Source: Flavimobilis rhizosphaerae
Lineage (GTDB): Bacteria > Actinomycetota > Actinomycetes > Actinomycetales > Cellulomonadaceae
Assembly (NCBI RefSeq): GCF_014852685.1
Contig: NZ_JACZDF010000001.1
Location: 310,001 to 374,000 of the forward strand
DNA: 64,000 nucleotides
Direction: 5' to 3'
Shown in pieces: positions 10,160-17,832 of this stretch. Position 1 is the first letter of the stretch; the number at the start of each line of letters is the position of its first letter. A program made the translations under genes and the position numbers. The notes beneath the pieces were generated by a model. It was not told where the DNA came from and did no database searches. It saw nothing but the letters and a program-made list of their open reading frames with translations.

Positions 10160-11065
10160 ATGCGAAAGCTCCCTCGTGGTTATCGGCCCTCCGGCGCGCA
10201 TCGGTTGACCGGCGTCTTCACCGTCGCCATGGCGTACGCCGACGGCGTCACACGCGCGCAGGCGCGGCACCGACTCGCATCCGGGGAGTGGCGGGCCGGC
10301 GTGGGCGATGGGATCCGGCTCGACTCCGATGCCCCGCACCGGCTCGCGCCGCTCGTCGCGGCGATGCTCACGTGGACCGACGGGGTCCTCCTCCGTGAGA
10401 GCGCCGCGATCGCGCACGGCCTGGCGATCGACGTCCCCGTCCTTCCCGTGCACGTCTGGGTGCCCGCCAACCGTCGTCCACGTGCAGGGATGGTGCCACA
10501 CCGGTACGACCTCGACCCCGATGACGTCGTCGCGCTTCCCTACGGACGTGCGACGTCACGTGTGCGTACGGTCCACGACGTCCACGCGCACCTGCCCGCG
10601 CGCCAGGTCGACGAGCTCATCGCGTTGAGCATCATCCGGGGCGACGTCACGAGCGCGTCGCTCGAGGAGCACCGGCGGGCGCGCCCGGGCTGCTGGGGCA
10701 ACGGGCAGCTCGCGCGACTGTCCGACGAGACGCGGGACGGAGCGCTCAGCCATCCTGAGCGTGTCGTCGTCTCGCTGCTACGCCGTGCGAACATCCGCGG
10801 CTGGACCCTCAACACGCCGGTGCACGACGAGCGTGGGCTCATCGGTGTCGTCGACGTGCTGTTTGAGGAGTGCCGTCTCGCGATCGAGATCAACGGGTAC
10901 GCGTACCACTCGGTCGCGGGCTTCGAACGCGACCACGAGAAGATCAACCGTCTCGCGCTCCAGGGATACACGCACCTGGCGTTCACGGCGCGCGCGGTGC
11001 AGGACCGGCCAGAGCGCGTCATCGAGCAGATCCACGAGGCGCTGGCGCTCCGCCGCAGTGAGTAG
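10160..11065 (+). CDS. AbiEi-like N-terminus plus DUF559 (Vsr-fold) nuclease-like protein, copy 1
   Basis: A 301-residue protein. The first half resembles AbiEi-type regulators (GVTRAQARHRLASGEW is the helix-turn-helix-like part, followed by a middle domain). The last 100 residues resemble DUF559, a Vsr-like PD-(D/E)xK fold: VVDVLFEECRLAIEINGYAYH gives the Asp and Glu, but the usual E-x-D is E-I-N, so catalysis is uncertain. The ATG at 10160 has GGGAG at 10146-10150; an in-frame GTG further upstream is possible. There is no partner toxin or methylase. It is bracketed by family-1 palindromes (A and B upstream, C 18 bp after the stop). Function unknown. Confidence 0.7.
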   Translation: MRKLPRGYRPSGAHRLTGVFTVAMAYADGVTRAQARHRLASGEWRAGVGDGIRLDSDAPHRLAPLVAAMLTWTDGVLLRESAAIAHGLAIDVPVLPVHVWVPANRRPRAGMVPHRYDLDPDDVVALPYGRATSRVRTVHDVHAHLPARQVDELIALSIIRGDVTSASLEEHRRARPGCWGNGQLARLSDETRDGALSHPERVVVSLLRRANIRGWTLNTPVHDERGLIGVVDVLFEECRLAIEINGYAYHSVAGFERDHEKINRLALQGYTHLAFTARAVQDRPERVIEQIHEALALRRSE

Positions 11066-11083
11066 CGCCGGCACCCCTCCGCA

Positions 11084-11136
11084 GCGAGGAATCCGCGCGG
11101 ATGGTTGCTGGGAGCAGCCATCCGCGCGGATTCCTC
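11084..11136. repeat. Palindromic repeat family 1, copy C (near-perfect hairpin)
   Basis: Twenty-base perfect arms (CGAGGAATCCGCGCGGATGG and its complement), extended by TTGCT/AGCAG around a GGG loop to about 25 bp. It lies between the convergent DUF559 and NYN genes and could also serve as a bidirectional terminator. Confidence 0.9.
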
Positions 11137-11174
11137 GGAGAGAGGGGCGGTGGGGCCGTGGGCGGGCGCCAGCG

Positions 11175-11747
11175 TCAGATGAAGTAGAGCGGGTCGAACT
11201 CTTCGATCGGGATGATGCGGACGCGCGGCAGCGGGGCATTGAATGCTGCGACGTCGTACTCGAGGTCGAAGAACTCCACGCCGCGCTCGCCGAGCTCGGC
11301 CATGCGCGCGTTGACGAACTCCCGGAAGCACAGGACGCCGATGCGGCGGCCGGGCGTGATGAGCGCCTCGATCTGCGGGATGAAGTCGCCGTCGTGGCTC
11401 GCGAGGAGGATGTCGGCGTCGCGGGGGATGAGCGCCTCGAGGGTGCGCTGGATACCCATGTCGACGACCTTGAGGCCCGGGCCGCCCGAGAGAGGGATGG
11501 GCGTGTAGCCCATCGCGAGCAGCGCCTGGACGAACGGCATCGGCATGGAGCCCGAGGTCGCGTTGAGGAAGAACAGCGGGTGGACCGGCTGGCCCCACGC
11601 CTGCTCCGCGTGCTCGGTGATGCGGTCCCAGCGCGGACGCTCGTCGGGGCTCGGCCGGTGCCCAAGGACGTTGACGCCGAGGGTGGCGTCGATGTTCTCG
11701 CCGTCGACGAGGAGGTAGGTCTTGCGAGGGGCTGCGCCGGGGGTCAT
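11175..11747 (-). CDS. NYN-domain (PIN-like) putative ribonuclease
   Basis: A 190-residue NYN-domain protein: LLVDGENID at the N-terminus supplies the first catalytic Asp, and ADILLASHDGDFIPQI supplies the second acidic cluster of this LabA/PIN-like nuclease fold, which is expected to cut RNA with a metal ion. The ATG at 11747 is preceded by TACGCT (minus strand 11759-11754) and a 6-nt gap, a leaderless promoter arrangement. It is flanked by palindromic repeats on both sides. No operon partner is visible. Confidence 0.8.
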   Translation of the reverse strand: MTPGAAPRKTYLLVDGENIDATLGVNVLGHRPSPDERPRWDRITEHAEQAWGQPVHPLFFLNATSGSMPMPFVQALLAMGYTPIPLSGGPGLKVVDMGIQRTLEALIPRDADILLASHDGDFIPQIEALITPGRRIGVLCFREFVNARMAELGERGVEFFDLEYDVAAFNAPLPRVRIIPIEEFDPLYFI

Positions 11748-11787
11748 GCCCCCAGCGTAGCGGCGCCCCGGCTAGCCCCGTCGCGCG

Positions 11788-11840
11788 CCAAGAATCCGGG
11801 CAGGTGGCTACTGGGACTAGCCATCAGCGCGGATTCCTGG
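11788..11840. repeat. Palindromic repeat family 1, copy D
   Basis: AGAATCCGGGCAGGTGGCTA, a CTGGGAC loop and TAGCCATCAGCGCGGATTC, within CCA/TGG outer bases. The inner stem is imperfect. It lies upstream of the NYN gene and downstream of PspA. Confidence 0.85.
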
Positions 11841-11872
11841 GAATGGGTGGGGCGAGCCGGGGCGGGTGGGGG

Positions 11873-11924
11873 CAAGAATCCGGGCAGATGGCTACTGGGG
11901 GTAGCCACCTGCCCGGATTCCTGG
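11873..11924. repeat. Palindromic repeat family 1, copy E
   Basis: AGAATCCGGGCAGATGGCTA, a CTGGGGG loop and TAGCCACCTGCCCGGATTC. The arms co-vary with each other (GGGCAG pairs with CTGCCC), unlike copies C and F (CGCGCGG), so the stem rather than the sequence is conserved. It ends 22 bp before the pspA stop. Confidence 0.88.
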
Positions 11925-11946
11925 GACGCGGGGGGGGCGGGGGCCG

Positions 11947-12705
11947 TCAGGCTTCCGGGGCCTCGATCTGTGCGGCCTGCGTGCCGCCGAGCGCGCGGTT
12001 CTTGAGGGCGGCGAGGCGCGCCTCGACCTCGATCTGGCCGGCGTCGAGCTCGAGCTCCGCGAACTGGGAGTCGAGCGACGAGGCTGCGACCTCGGCCTGG
12101 CCGAGCGCGAGGGCCTCCTCGCGGCGGACCTTCTCCTCGAAGCGCGAGAGCTCCGAGGTGGGGTCGAGAACGTTGATCGACGAGATCGCGCCCTGGACCG
12201 CGGACTGTGCCTGCGCCGACTTCGAGCGGGCGACGAGCTGGTCGCGGCGGTTCTTGAGGTCGCCGAGCTTGTCCTTCATCTGGGCGAGGCCCGACTTGAG
12301 CTTCTCGACGACGTCGCGCTGCGAGGCGATCATCGGCTCGGCGGCCTTCGCCTCACCCTCGGCTGCGATCTGCTTGGAGATGGCGACCTTCGCGAGGTTG
12401 TCGAACTTGTCGGCCTCGGCGGTGTTGCCCTGGGTGCGGAGCTGATCGGCGCGCGTCGACGCGGCGATGGCCTTGGCGCCCCAGTCCTGCGCGGCGTTGA
12501 GGTCCTCCTGGTAGTCCTGCTCGGCGAGACGCAGGTTACCGATCGTCTGGGCGACAGCCTGCTCGGCCTCCGCGATGTTGTTCGTGTAGTCGCGGATGAG
12601 CTGGTCGATCATCTTCTGCGGGTCCTCGGCGCGGTCGAGCAGCGCGTTGATGTTGGCCTTGGCCAGCTGGGCCACGCGCCCAAAGATCGTCTGCTTCTCA
12701 GCCAT
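11947..12705 (-). CDS. pspA: PspA/IM30-family membrane-stress protein
   Basis: A 252-residue, almost entirely helical and coiled-coil protein of the phage-shock PspA/Vipp1 family, which assembles on damaged membranes. The start MAEKQTIFGRVAQLAKANINALLDRAEDPQKMI is classic for the family (split here as the N-terminal amphipathic helix and the following helix). The ATG at 12705 is preferred over an in-frame upstream ATG because AGAGGCG sits 6 nt before it. It lies just downstream of the TPM-domain gene on the same strand; PspA and TPM proteins commonly sit together in actinobacteria. Confidence 0.92.
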   Translation of the reverse strand: MAEKQTIFGRVAQLAKANINALLDRAEDPQKMIDQLIRDYTNNIAEAEQAVAQTIGNLRLAEQDYQEDLNAAQDWGAKAIAASTRADQLRTQGNTAEADKFDNLAKVAISKQIAAEGEAKAAEPMIASQRDVVEKLKSGLAQMKDKLGDLKNRRDQLVARSKSAQAQSAVQGAISSINVLDPTSELSRFEEKVRREEALALGQAEVAASSLDSQFAELELDAGQIEVEARLAALKNRALGGTQAAQIEAPEA

Positions 12706-12831
12706 GGTGTCGCCTCTCTCGAAGGTGTGTCGTGCTCTGGTCGTGCTCACCGGCCTGGGCCGGTCGGTCTGTGGTGTCCGTCGCGCCGAGCGTCGACGGT
12801 CGCGTGCGAGGACGGGTACGAGGCGTGGACG

Positions 12832-14925
12832 TCAGAAGGAACCGCCGCCGCCCCCGCCGCCGAAGCCCCCGCCCCCGAAGCCGCCCCCGCCCCCGAAGCC
12901 GCCGCCGCCGAAGCCGCCGCCGCCGCCGCCGCCGCCGAATCCACCCCCGCCTCCCCCGCCGCCGCGCAGCAGGGAGTCGAGGATGATGCCGCCGAGGATC
13001 ATGCCGCCGACGTTGTTGCCTCCGCCGCCGAAGCCGCCTCCTCCGCCGAACCCGCTGCCCCGGTCGACGTCGGACTGGGCGATGTCACGTGCGGAGCGGG
13101 CGAGGTCGAGTGCGCGCTGAGCGGCGGCGAGCGCGCGCTGCGGGTCCTTCTGCTGAAGCTCGTGGGCTTCCTGCATGTGACGGATGGCCTCGGCGAGGCG
13201 GGTGCGGGCGGTGGGTCCGACGGTGCCGCGGCGAGTGTTGATGAAGTCGTCGGTGCCGCGGATCATCGCGTCGGCCTGGCCCATCGTCTGGCCGAGCATC
13301 GCGGTCGCGCGTCGGATCTGCTCGTCGGCAGCGCGCAGCGGGGCGAGGACCTCGTCGATCGCGGCCTCGGCGGCGGTGAGCTCGCGGAGCGCAGCGAGCG
13401 GATCGCCGCCGGCCTGGGCGTCGCGACCCGCGGTGATCGCGGCCTGTGCGCGTGCGACGTAGGGGGTGACGGCCGGGTTCGAGGGTGCGAGCCGCTGCGC
13501 GTCGGTGACGTCGGAGCTGATCGAGGCGATCGCGCTCACGAGGCGGGGCGCGGCGGCGTCGAGCTCGGCGCCCGCGCCGTCGACGGCGTCGAGGAGCGTC
13601 GCGGCCTGGCCGACGGCGAGCTGGGCGGCGCGCGTGCGGACGACGGCTGTCGGGCGGTCGTCCTTGTCGACGTCGGCCCGGGCCTCGCGGACGGACTCGG
13701 TCGCGCCGTCAAGCAGTTGGAGCGCCTGGTCGGGGTTGTCGATGATCGAGGCGAGGGCGCGCGCCGGGTAGCGGCGTGAGAGCTCGGCGAGGGCGACGCG
13801 CGACGTCTGGACGCGCGCGCGGACCTCGGCGGTGCGCTGCTCGAGCTCGGCGAGGTGCTCGGGGAGGCGCGACTGCATGTTGCGCAGCTCCTGGAACGCG
13901 GCCTCCTCGGCGCGGAGGGTGGCCGACGCCTTCTCGCACAGGGCGAGGATGTCGGTGAGCATCTGGCCCTTGACGTGGTCCGGCTCGGGGATCTCGTCGT
14001 CGAGGAGCTGCTGGATGTGGAAGGCCTTCTGCACGTCTGCGCGGGCAGCGTCGACAGCGGCGGTGAACTGGTCGGTCGCCTGGAGGCCGAACTGGGCCTT
14101 GGCGAAGGCGAGCTCCTCGTCGGAGGACTTCACGGCGTCGTCGGCGGCGACGAGCGCGGCGCCGGCACGCTTGCGGAGCTCCTCGAGCGAGAGCTGCGGG
14201 GCGACGTTCGCGCCGCCGATCGCCTTGCGCTTGCGCGAGCGGACGACGGTGACGATGACGACGACGGCGATGCCCGCGAGGAGGAGAAAGACGATGGCGC
14301 CGGGTCCTGAGGTGGCGGATGCCGTGCCGGCGCTGTCGGCCGATCCCTCGTCGTAGGAGCCGTCGGCCACGGCCGTGAGGGTCGTGATCGTCGAGGCGAC
14401 GGCAGCGGGGTAGTCGAAGTCGTCGCGGAGGGCGTCGCGGGAGTCGGCGATGATCTGATTGACGGCGTCCTGCGGAAGCGAGCCTTCCTCGGCGCCGAGG
14501 CCGACGAAGCGGTCCTCCTCGGCGACGGCGAAGACGAACTGTGTGCTGCCGAAGCCGGAGAGCTGTCCTGAGCTCTCGGCCCAGTCCTGGCCCTGCGCGC
14601 CGTCGAAGGTGCGGGTGACGACGAGGTAGAGCTCGAAGTTCGTGGCGTCGGCGAAGGCCTTGAGCTGGCTCTCGATCTCGCTCACCTGGGACGACGTGAG
14701 GAGGCCGTCGGGGTTGGTGACGGGCTGCGTGAGTCGCTGCGGCGCACGGCCCGGCAGTGCGCCCTGCGCGACGTCCCGCACGGCGCTCTGCGCGATCCCG
14801 AGCGCGGGGACGCCCGGTCCGGCCGCGAGCGCGTGGGCGGGTGCGGTGGTGAGCCCGAGCAGGCCACCCACGACGAGGGCGCCCGCGAGTGCGCGGCGGA
14901 ACGGGACGGTGCGTGCAGGTGTCAC
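12832..14925 (-). CDS. TPM-domain (YgcG-like) membrane protein with Gly-rich tail
   Basis: About 697 residues: an N-terminal signal sequence (VPFRRALAGALVVGGLLG), a TPM domain from about 70 to 190 (begins VTNPDGLLTSSQVSEIE), one transmembrane helix (GAIVFLLLAGIAVVVIVTVV), a long helical region of about 380 residues and a C-terminal tail made of GGGGFGGG runs ending GGGGSF. TPM proteins are membrane-anchored with an extracytoplasmic Rossmann-like domain. GTG 14925 is chosen to place the signal peptide at the start; a TTG 36 nt upstream lacks a ribosome site. It sits upstream of pspA in the same direction, suggesting an envelope-stress role. Confidence 0.82.
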   Translation of the reverse strand: MTPARTVPFRRALAGALVVGGLLGLTTAPAHALAAGPGVPALGIAQSAVRDVAQGALPGRAPQRLTQPVTNPDGLLTSSQVSEIESQLKAFADATNFELYLVVTRTFDGAQGQDWAESSGQLSGFGSTQFVFAVAEEDRFVGLGAEEGSLPQDAVNQIIADSRDALRDDFDYPAAVASTITTLTAVADGSYDEGSADSAGTASATSGPGAIVFLLLAGIAVVVIVTVVRSRKRKAIGGANVAPQLSLEELRKRAGAALVAADDAVKSSDEELAFAKAQFGLQATDQFTAAVDAARADVQKAFHIQQLLDDEIPEPDHVKGQMLTDILALCEKASATLRAEEAAFQELRNMQSRLPEHLAELEQRTAEVRARVQTSRVALAELSRRYPARALASIIDNPDQALQLLDGATESVREARADVDKDDRPTAVVRTRAAQLAVGQAATLLDAVDGAGAELDAAAPRLVSAIASISSDVTDAQRLAPSNPAVTPYVARAQAAITAGRDAQAGGDPLAALRELTAAEAAIDEVLAPLRAADEQIRRATAMLGQTMGQADAMIRGTDDFINTRRGTVGPTARTRLAEAIRHMQEAHELQQKDPQRALAAAQRALDLARSARDIAQSDVDRGSGFGGGGGFGGGGNNVGGMILGGIILDSLLRGGGGGGGGFGGGGGGGGFGGGGFGGGGGFGGGGFGGGGGGGSF

Positions 14926-15267
14926 CCCACGATCATCACGGACCCGTGCGTGTCGGCGCAAAGGATGGGCAAAGAAGTTGTCACGCCGTGAGCGAAACCT
15001 CGGGATCGCCGAGGCCGCCGCGCAGCGCGCCGACGAGGGTCGTCACGGGGCGGAGGAGCTCGTCCCAGAGGTGCAGGAACGTCGCGCCGCCGTCGCCGCA
15101 CGGATTGACGACGTCGTCATCCTCAGATGTCGTGGCGCCGAGGAGCCGACGATCCGTGACCGCGTCACGTGCGCGTTCCCGCCGCGGCCCGCGTTCCGGC
15201 TATCCTCGAAGGCGGACGACACGTCGCGCGGTCTCGCGCGTACTCCTACTTCTCATCTGAGGTGCTT
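14926..15267. other. Intergenic region, divergent TPM and cold-shock genes
   Basis: No convincing gene. A minus-strand frame ending at 14981 runs back to a stop at 15200 and reads protein-like (for example TFLHLWDELLRPVTTLVGAL), but no usable start codon exists, so it may be a decayed gene end. A TATCCT -10 at 15200-15205 fits the cold-shock gene promoter, giving a leader of about 55 nt. Confidence 0.5.
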
Positions 15268-15648
15268 GTGCCCAGCGGCAAGGTCAAGTGGTTCGACGCA
15301 GAGCGCGGCTTCGGTTTCATCGCGTCCGAGGACGGTTCGGAGGTCTTCCTCCACGCCTCGGCGCTGCCTGAGGGAGCCGTCGTCAAGCCGGGCGCGAAGG
15401 TCGACTTCTCGGTCGCCGACGGTCGTCGTGGGCCGCAGGCGCTCCAGGTGACGCTCACGGACCCGCTGCCGTCGGTCGTGAAGGCTGCGCGCAAGCCCGC
15501 CGAGGACATGGCGATCATCGTCGAGGACCTCATCAAGGTGCTCGACCGCGTCGGCAACGACCTGCGTCGTGGCCGCTACCCGGAGAAGGCGCAGGGCACG
15601 AAAGTCGCGAGCCTGCTGCGTGCCGTCGCCGAGAACCTTGAGGCCTGA
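15268..15648 (+). CDS. Cold-shock-domain protein with C-terminal extension
   Basis: A 126-residue protein whose first 65 residues are a cold-shock OB fold: KVKWFDAERGFGFI carries RNP1 and VFLHAS carries RNP2, the single-strand nucleic-acid-binding surfaces. The remaining 60 residues form a helical extension absent from the 67-residue CspA proteins; this longer form is usual in actinobacteria next to DUF3027. The GTG at 15268 has GAGG at 15259-15262. It is followed after 1 bp by the DUF3027 gene, so they form one transcript. Confidence 0.92.
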   Translation: MPSGKVKWFDAERGFGFIASEDGSEVFLHASALPEGAVVKPGAKVDFSVADGRRGPQALQVTLTDPLPSVVKAARKPAEDMAIIVEDLIKVLDRVGNDLRRGRYPEKAQGTKVASLLRAVAENLEA

Positions 15649-15649
15649 G

Positions 15650-16540
15650 GTGGCTGCTGCGACGATGACCCGCCCTGCACGCCGCAAGGCCGACCCGGTG
15701 CTCGACGCCGCGATCGAGATCGCGCGCGCGTCCGCGGAGGACGTCGCCGAGGTCGCGGCCCACGTCGGGGAGCACCTCGGGACGTTCACGGTCGAGGACC
15801 GTCTGGTCGAGCACAGGTTCGCGGCGACGATGCCGGGCTACCAGGGCTGGGCGTGGACGGTGACGCTCGCGCGTGTGCCGCGCGGTCGCACGGCGACGGT
15901 GTGCGAGGTCGAGCTGCTTCCCGGTGACGGGGCGATCCTCGCGCCCGAGTGGCTGCCGTGGTCGGAGCGGATCCGTCCGGGCGACGTCGGCCCGGGCGAC
16001 ATCCTGCCGTTCGTCGCGGACGACCCGCGTCTTGCGCCCGGCTGGGAGCCGAGCGGCGACGACGAGCTCGACGCGGTCGCGATCGGCGAGCTCGCGCTCG
16101 CGCGTGCGCGCATCCTCTCGGAGGACGGCGTCGCCGAGGCCGCGCAGCGGTGGTACGACGGGGCTGCGGGCCCGCGCAGCGCGAGCGCGCAGGCCGCGAC
16201 CGACCCGTGCCTCTCGTGCGGGTACCTCGTGCCGCTCCAGGGCACGCTCGGTCAGGTCTTCGGCGTGTGCACCAACCCGTGGTCGCCCGACGACGGTCGT
16301 GTCGTGGCGTTCGACCACGGCTGCGGTGCGCACTCGGAGACCGACGTGCCGGAGCGTCCGTCGGACTGGCCGGCGCCGAACCCGCTCATCGACGAGGCTC
16401 GGATCGACGTCGTGACGCTCGAGCGTCCGACGCCAGCAGGGGGTGGCGTTGAGGAGACCCCTGTCGCGGAGCTGACCGTCGACGTCGCCGACGGTGCCGA
16501 GGTCGAGGTCGAGGGCGACCCGGCTGCTGCTGACGCCTGA
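15650..16540 (+). CDS. DUF3027 protein
   Basis: A 296-residue protein of the actinobacterial DUF3027 family, function unknown. The C-terminal part has a CLSCGYLVPL segment and a later C-T-N-P-W and D-H-G-C-G cluster that could bind a metal. The GTG at 15650 follows the cold-shock gene stop by 1 bp with GAGG at 15639-15642; an ATG at 15665 is an alternative. Conserved linkage with a cold-shock gene suggests a role in RNA metabolism or stress, but this is only inference. The last 40 residues are acidic and low in complexity. Confidence 0.88.
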   Translation: MAAATMTRPARRKADPVLDAAIEIARASAEDVAEVAAHVGEHLGTFTVEDRLVEHRFAATMPGYQGWAWTVTLARVPRGRTATVCEVELLPGDGAILAPEWLPWSERIRPGDVGPGDILPFVADDPRLAPGWEPSGDDELDAVAIGELALARARILSEDGVAEAAQRWYDGAAGPRSASAQAATDPCLSCGYLVPLQGTLGQVFGVCTNPWSPDDGRVVAFDHGCGAHSETDVPERPSDWPAPNPLIDEARIDVVTLERPTPAGGGVEETPVAELTVDVADGAEVEVEGDPAAADA

Positions 16541-16542
16541 CG

Positions 16543-17139
16543 TCAGGGCCTGGCGCGGCCGTTCGCGCCGGTCTCCGTCACCTGGGCGAGCCCAGAGGCC
16601 TGAGCGATCGCGGGCGCTGACCCGTGGTCGCGCCACCATGTGGCTGCCGCGTCGGCGAGCTCGTCGGGCGTCGCGGTGACGTCGAGGACCGTTCCGGGTT
16701 CGTCGTCGGCGAGGCTCTCGAGGGTCGCGAGCTGGGTGCCGAGCAGGGACGCGGGCATGAAGTGGTCGGTTCGGGCGCCGATCCGTGCGGCGAGGAGCTC
16801 GGGGGTGCCGTCGAGGTGGACGACGACGGTTCCGGGGGCGCCAGCGCGCAGACGGTCGCGGTAGGAGCGGCGGAGGGCGGAGCAGGCGACGACGACGCCG
16901 TCGGGGGCGGCGGCGATCGCGGCGGCGACCGTGTCGAGCCAGGGTGCGCGGTCGTCGTCGGTGAGCTGGATGCCGGCGCTCATGCGGGCGACGTTCGCGG
17001 CGGGGTGGAGGTCGTCGGCGTCGACGTAGGGGACGCCGAGGCGTGCGGCGAGGAGCGTCGCGACGGTGGACTTGCCGCAGCCGGAGACGCCCATGACGAC
17101 GATCCGCGGGGGCGGGGTGTCGGAGGTGCTGTGGGTCAT
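16543..17139 (-). CDS. gntK: Gluconokinase
   Basis: A 198-residue kinase of the GntK/shikimate-kinase fold, which makes 6-phosphogluconate from gluconate and ATP. The P-loop GVSGCGKST (residues about 17-25), DADDLHP and the substrate segment LTDDDRAPWLD are typical of the family, as are SALRRSYRDRLR and DHFMPASLL. Its ATG overlaps the stop of the upstream DUF488 gene (ATGA), so it is translated by coupling. It converges on DUF3027 with only 2 bp between the stop codons. No gluconate permease is adjacent. Confidence 0.93.
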   Translation of the reverse strand: MTHSTSDTPPPRIVVMGVSGCGKSTVATLLAARLGVPYVDADDLHPAANVARMSAGIQLTDDDRAPWLDTVAAAIAAAPDGVVVACSALRRSYRDRLRAGAPGTVVVHLDGTPELLAARIGARTDHFMPASLLGTQLATLESLADDEPGTVLDVTATPDELADAAATWWRDHGSAPAIAQASGLAQVTETGANGRARP

Positions 17140-17729
17140 GGGTGGGGTGTCTCCTCGGTGGTGCTGGTGGCGTTGTCGCTGTCGGGCGCGGGGTACGTGA
17201 GGGTGCCGTCGGGGTGGAGGACCGCGCCGGCGGAGAGCTCGGCGGGACGGGTCTGGCCGGGCGCCATGAGGTGGACGACGGGCTCGCCGCGCGCGAGGAG
17301 CTGGTCGGCGATGAGTCTGCGGTGGCAGCGCCACCAGACGGCCTCGGCGCACATGAGGGCGACAGTGCGTCCGTGGGCGGCGGCCGTGTCGCGCAGCTCG
17401 CGGAGCTCGGCGAGCGCCGCGCGGAAGTCGGCGGAGAGGGTCCAGTCGGCGTAGTTGTGGAAGCTGCGGTGCTCCCACCAGCCGTTGGTCGTGGGTGGGA
17501 CGTCGCGCTGGACGGGGCGACGGCCGGTGAGAGCCGGGAGCCGGCGGAGGTCGATGCCGCGCTGGGCGAGGGCGTCGCGGAGCGGGTCTTCGTCGAAGTG
17601 GGGGTAACGGGCGGAGCCGGGGAGCCTGCGGACGTCGACGACGATGCCGACCTCGGCGTCGTCGAGGAGGTCGAGGAACTCCTCGAGCGTGCGCGTGGAG
17701 TGGCCGACGGTGAGCACGGGCGTGGTCAT
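17136..17729 (-). CDS. DUF488 protein
   Basis: A 197-residue DUF488-family protein of unknown biochemical function. It has the family signatures GHSTRTLEEFLDLL at the start, VDVRRLPGSARYPHF, and LMCAE followed by CHRRLIAD. GGAGGT sits directly before the ATG at 17729. It is the first gene of a two-gene unit with gluconokinase and is divergent from the purine permease, with a 103-bp shared promoter region. Confidence 0.88.
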   Translation of the reverse strand: MTTPVLTVGHSTRTLEEFLDLLDDAEVGIVVDVRRLPGSARYPHFDEDPLRDALAQRGIDLRRLPALTGRRPVQRDVPPTTNGWWEHRSFHNYADWTLSADFRAALAELRELRDTAAAHGRTVALMCAEAVWWRCHRRLIADQLLARGEPVVHLMAPGQTRPAELSAGAVLHPDGTLTYPAPDSDNATSTTEETPHP

Positions 17730-17794
17730 GGCACCTCCGGGATCGACTGTCAGGCTATCGCGGGGTTGCGAACGCGTCCGGGTCCTGAGAAGTT

Positions 17795-17830
17795 CCCGCA
17801 TGAAGTTGCGTTCCCGTGGGAATATGCGGG
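17795..17830. promoter_or_regulatory. Nested inverted repeats before the purine permease
   Basis: CCCGCAT (17795-17801) pairs with ATGCGGG (17824-17830), and inside it TTCCCGTGGGAA (17811-17822) is a palindrome. The outer right arm covers a possible ATG (17824) and ends 2 bp before the ATG at 17833. It could be an operator or a start-masking hairpin. Confidence 0.45.
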
Positions 17831-17832
17831 TC

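Noticed and set aside
12835-13075. Dense short repeats that look like a repeat array
   Set aside because: These encode the GGGGFGGG tail of the TPM protein in frame; no regular spacers, so not a CRISPR.
14981-15199. Minus-strand protein-like frame upstream of the cold-shock gene
   Set aside because: No ATG, GTG or TTG start in the frame before its last third, and an in-frame stop lies at 15200; at most a gene remnant.
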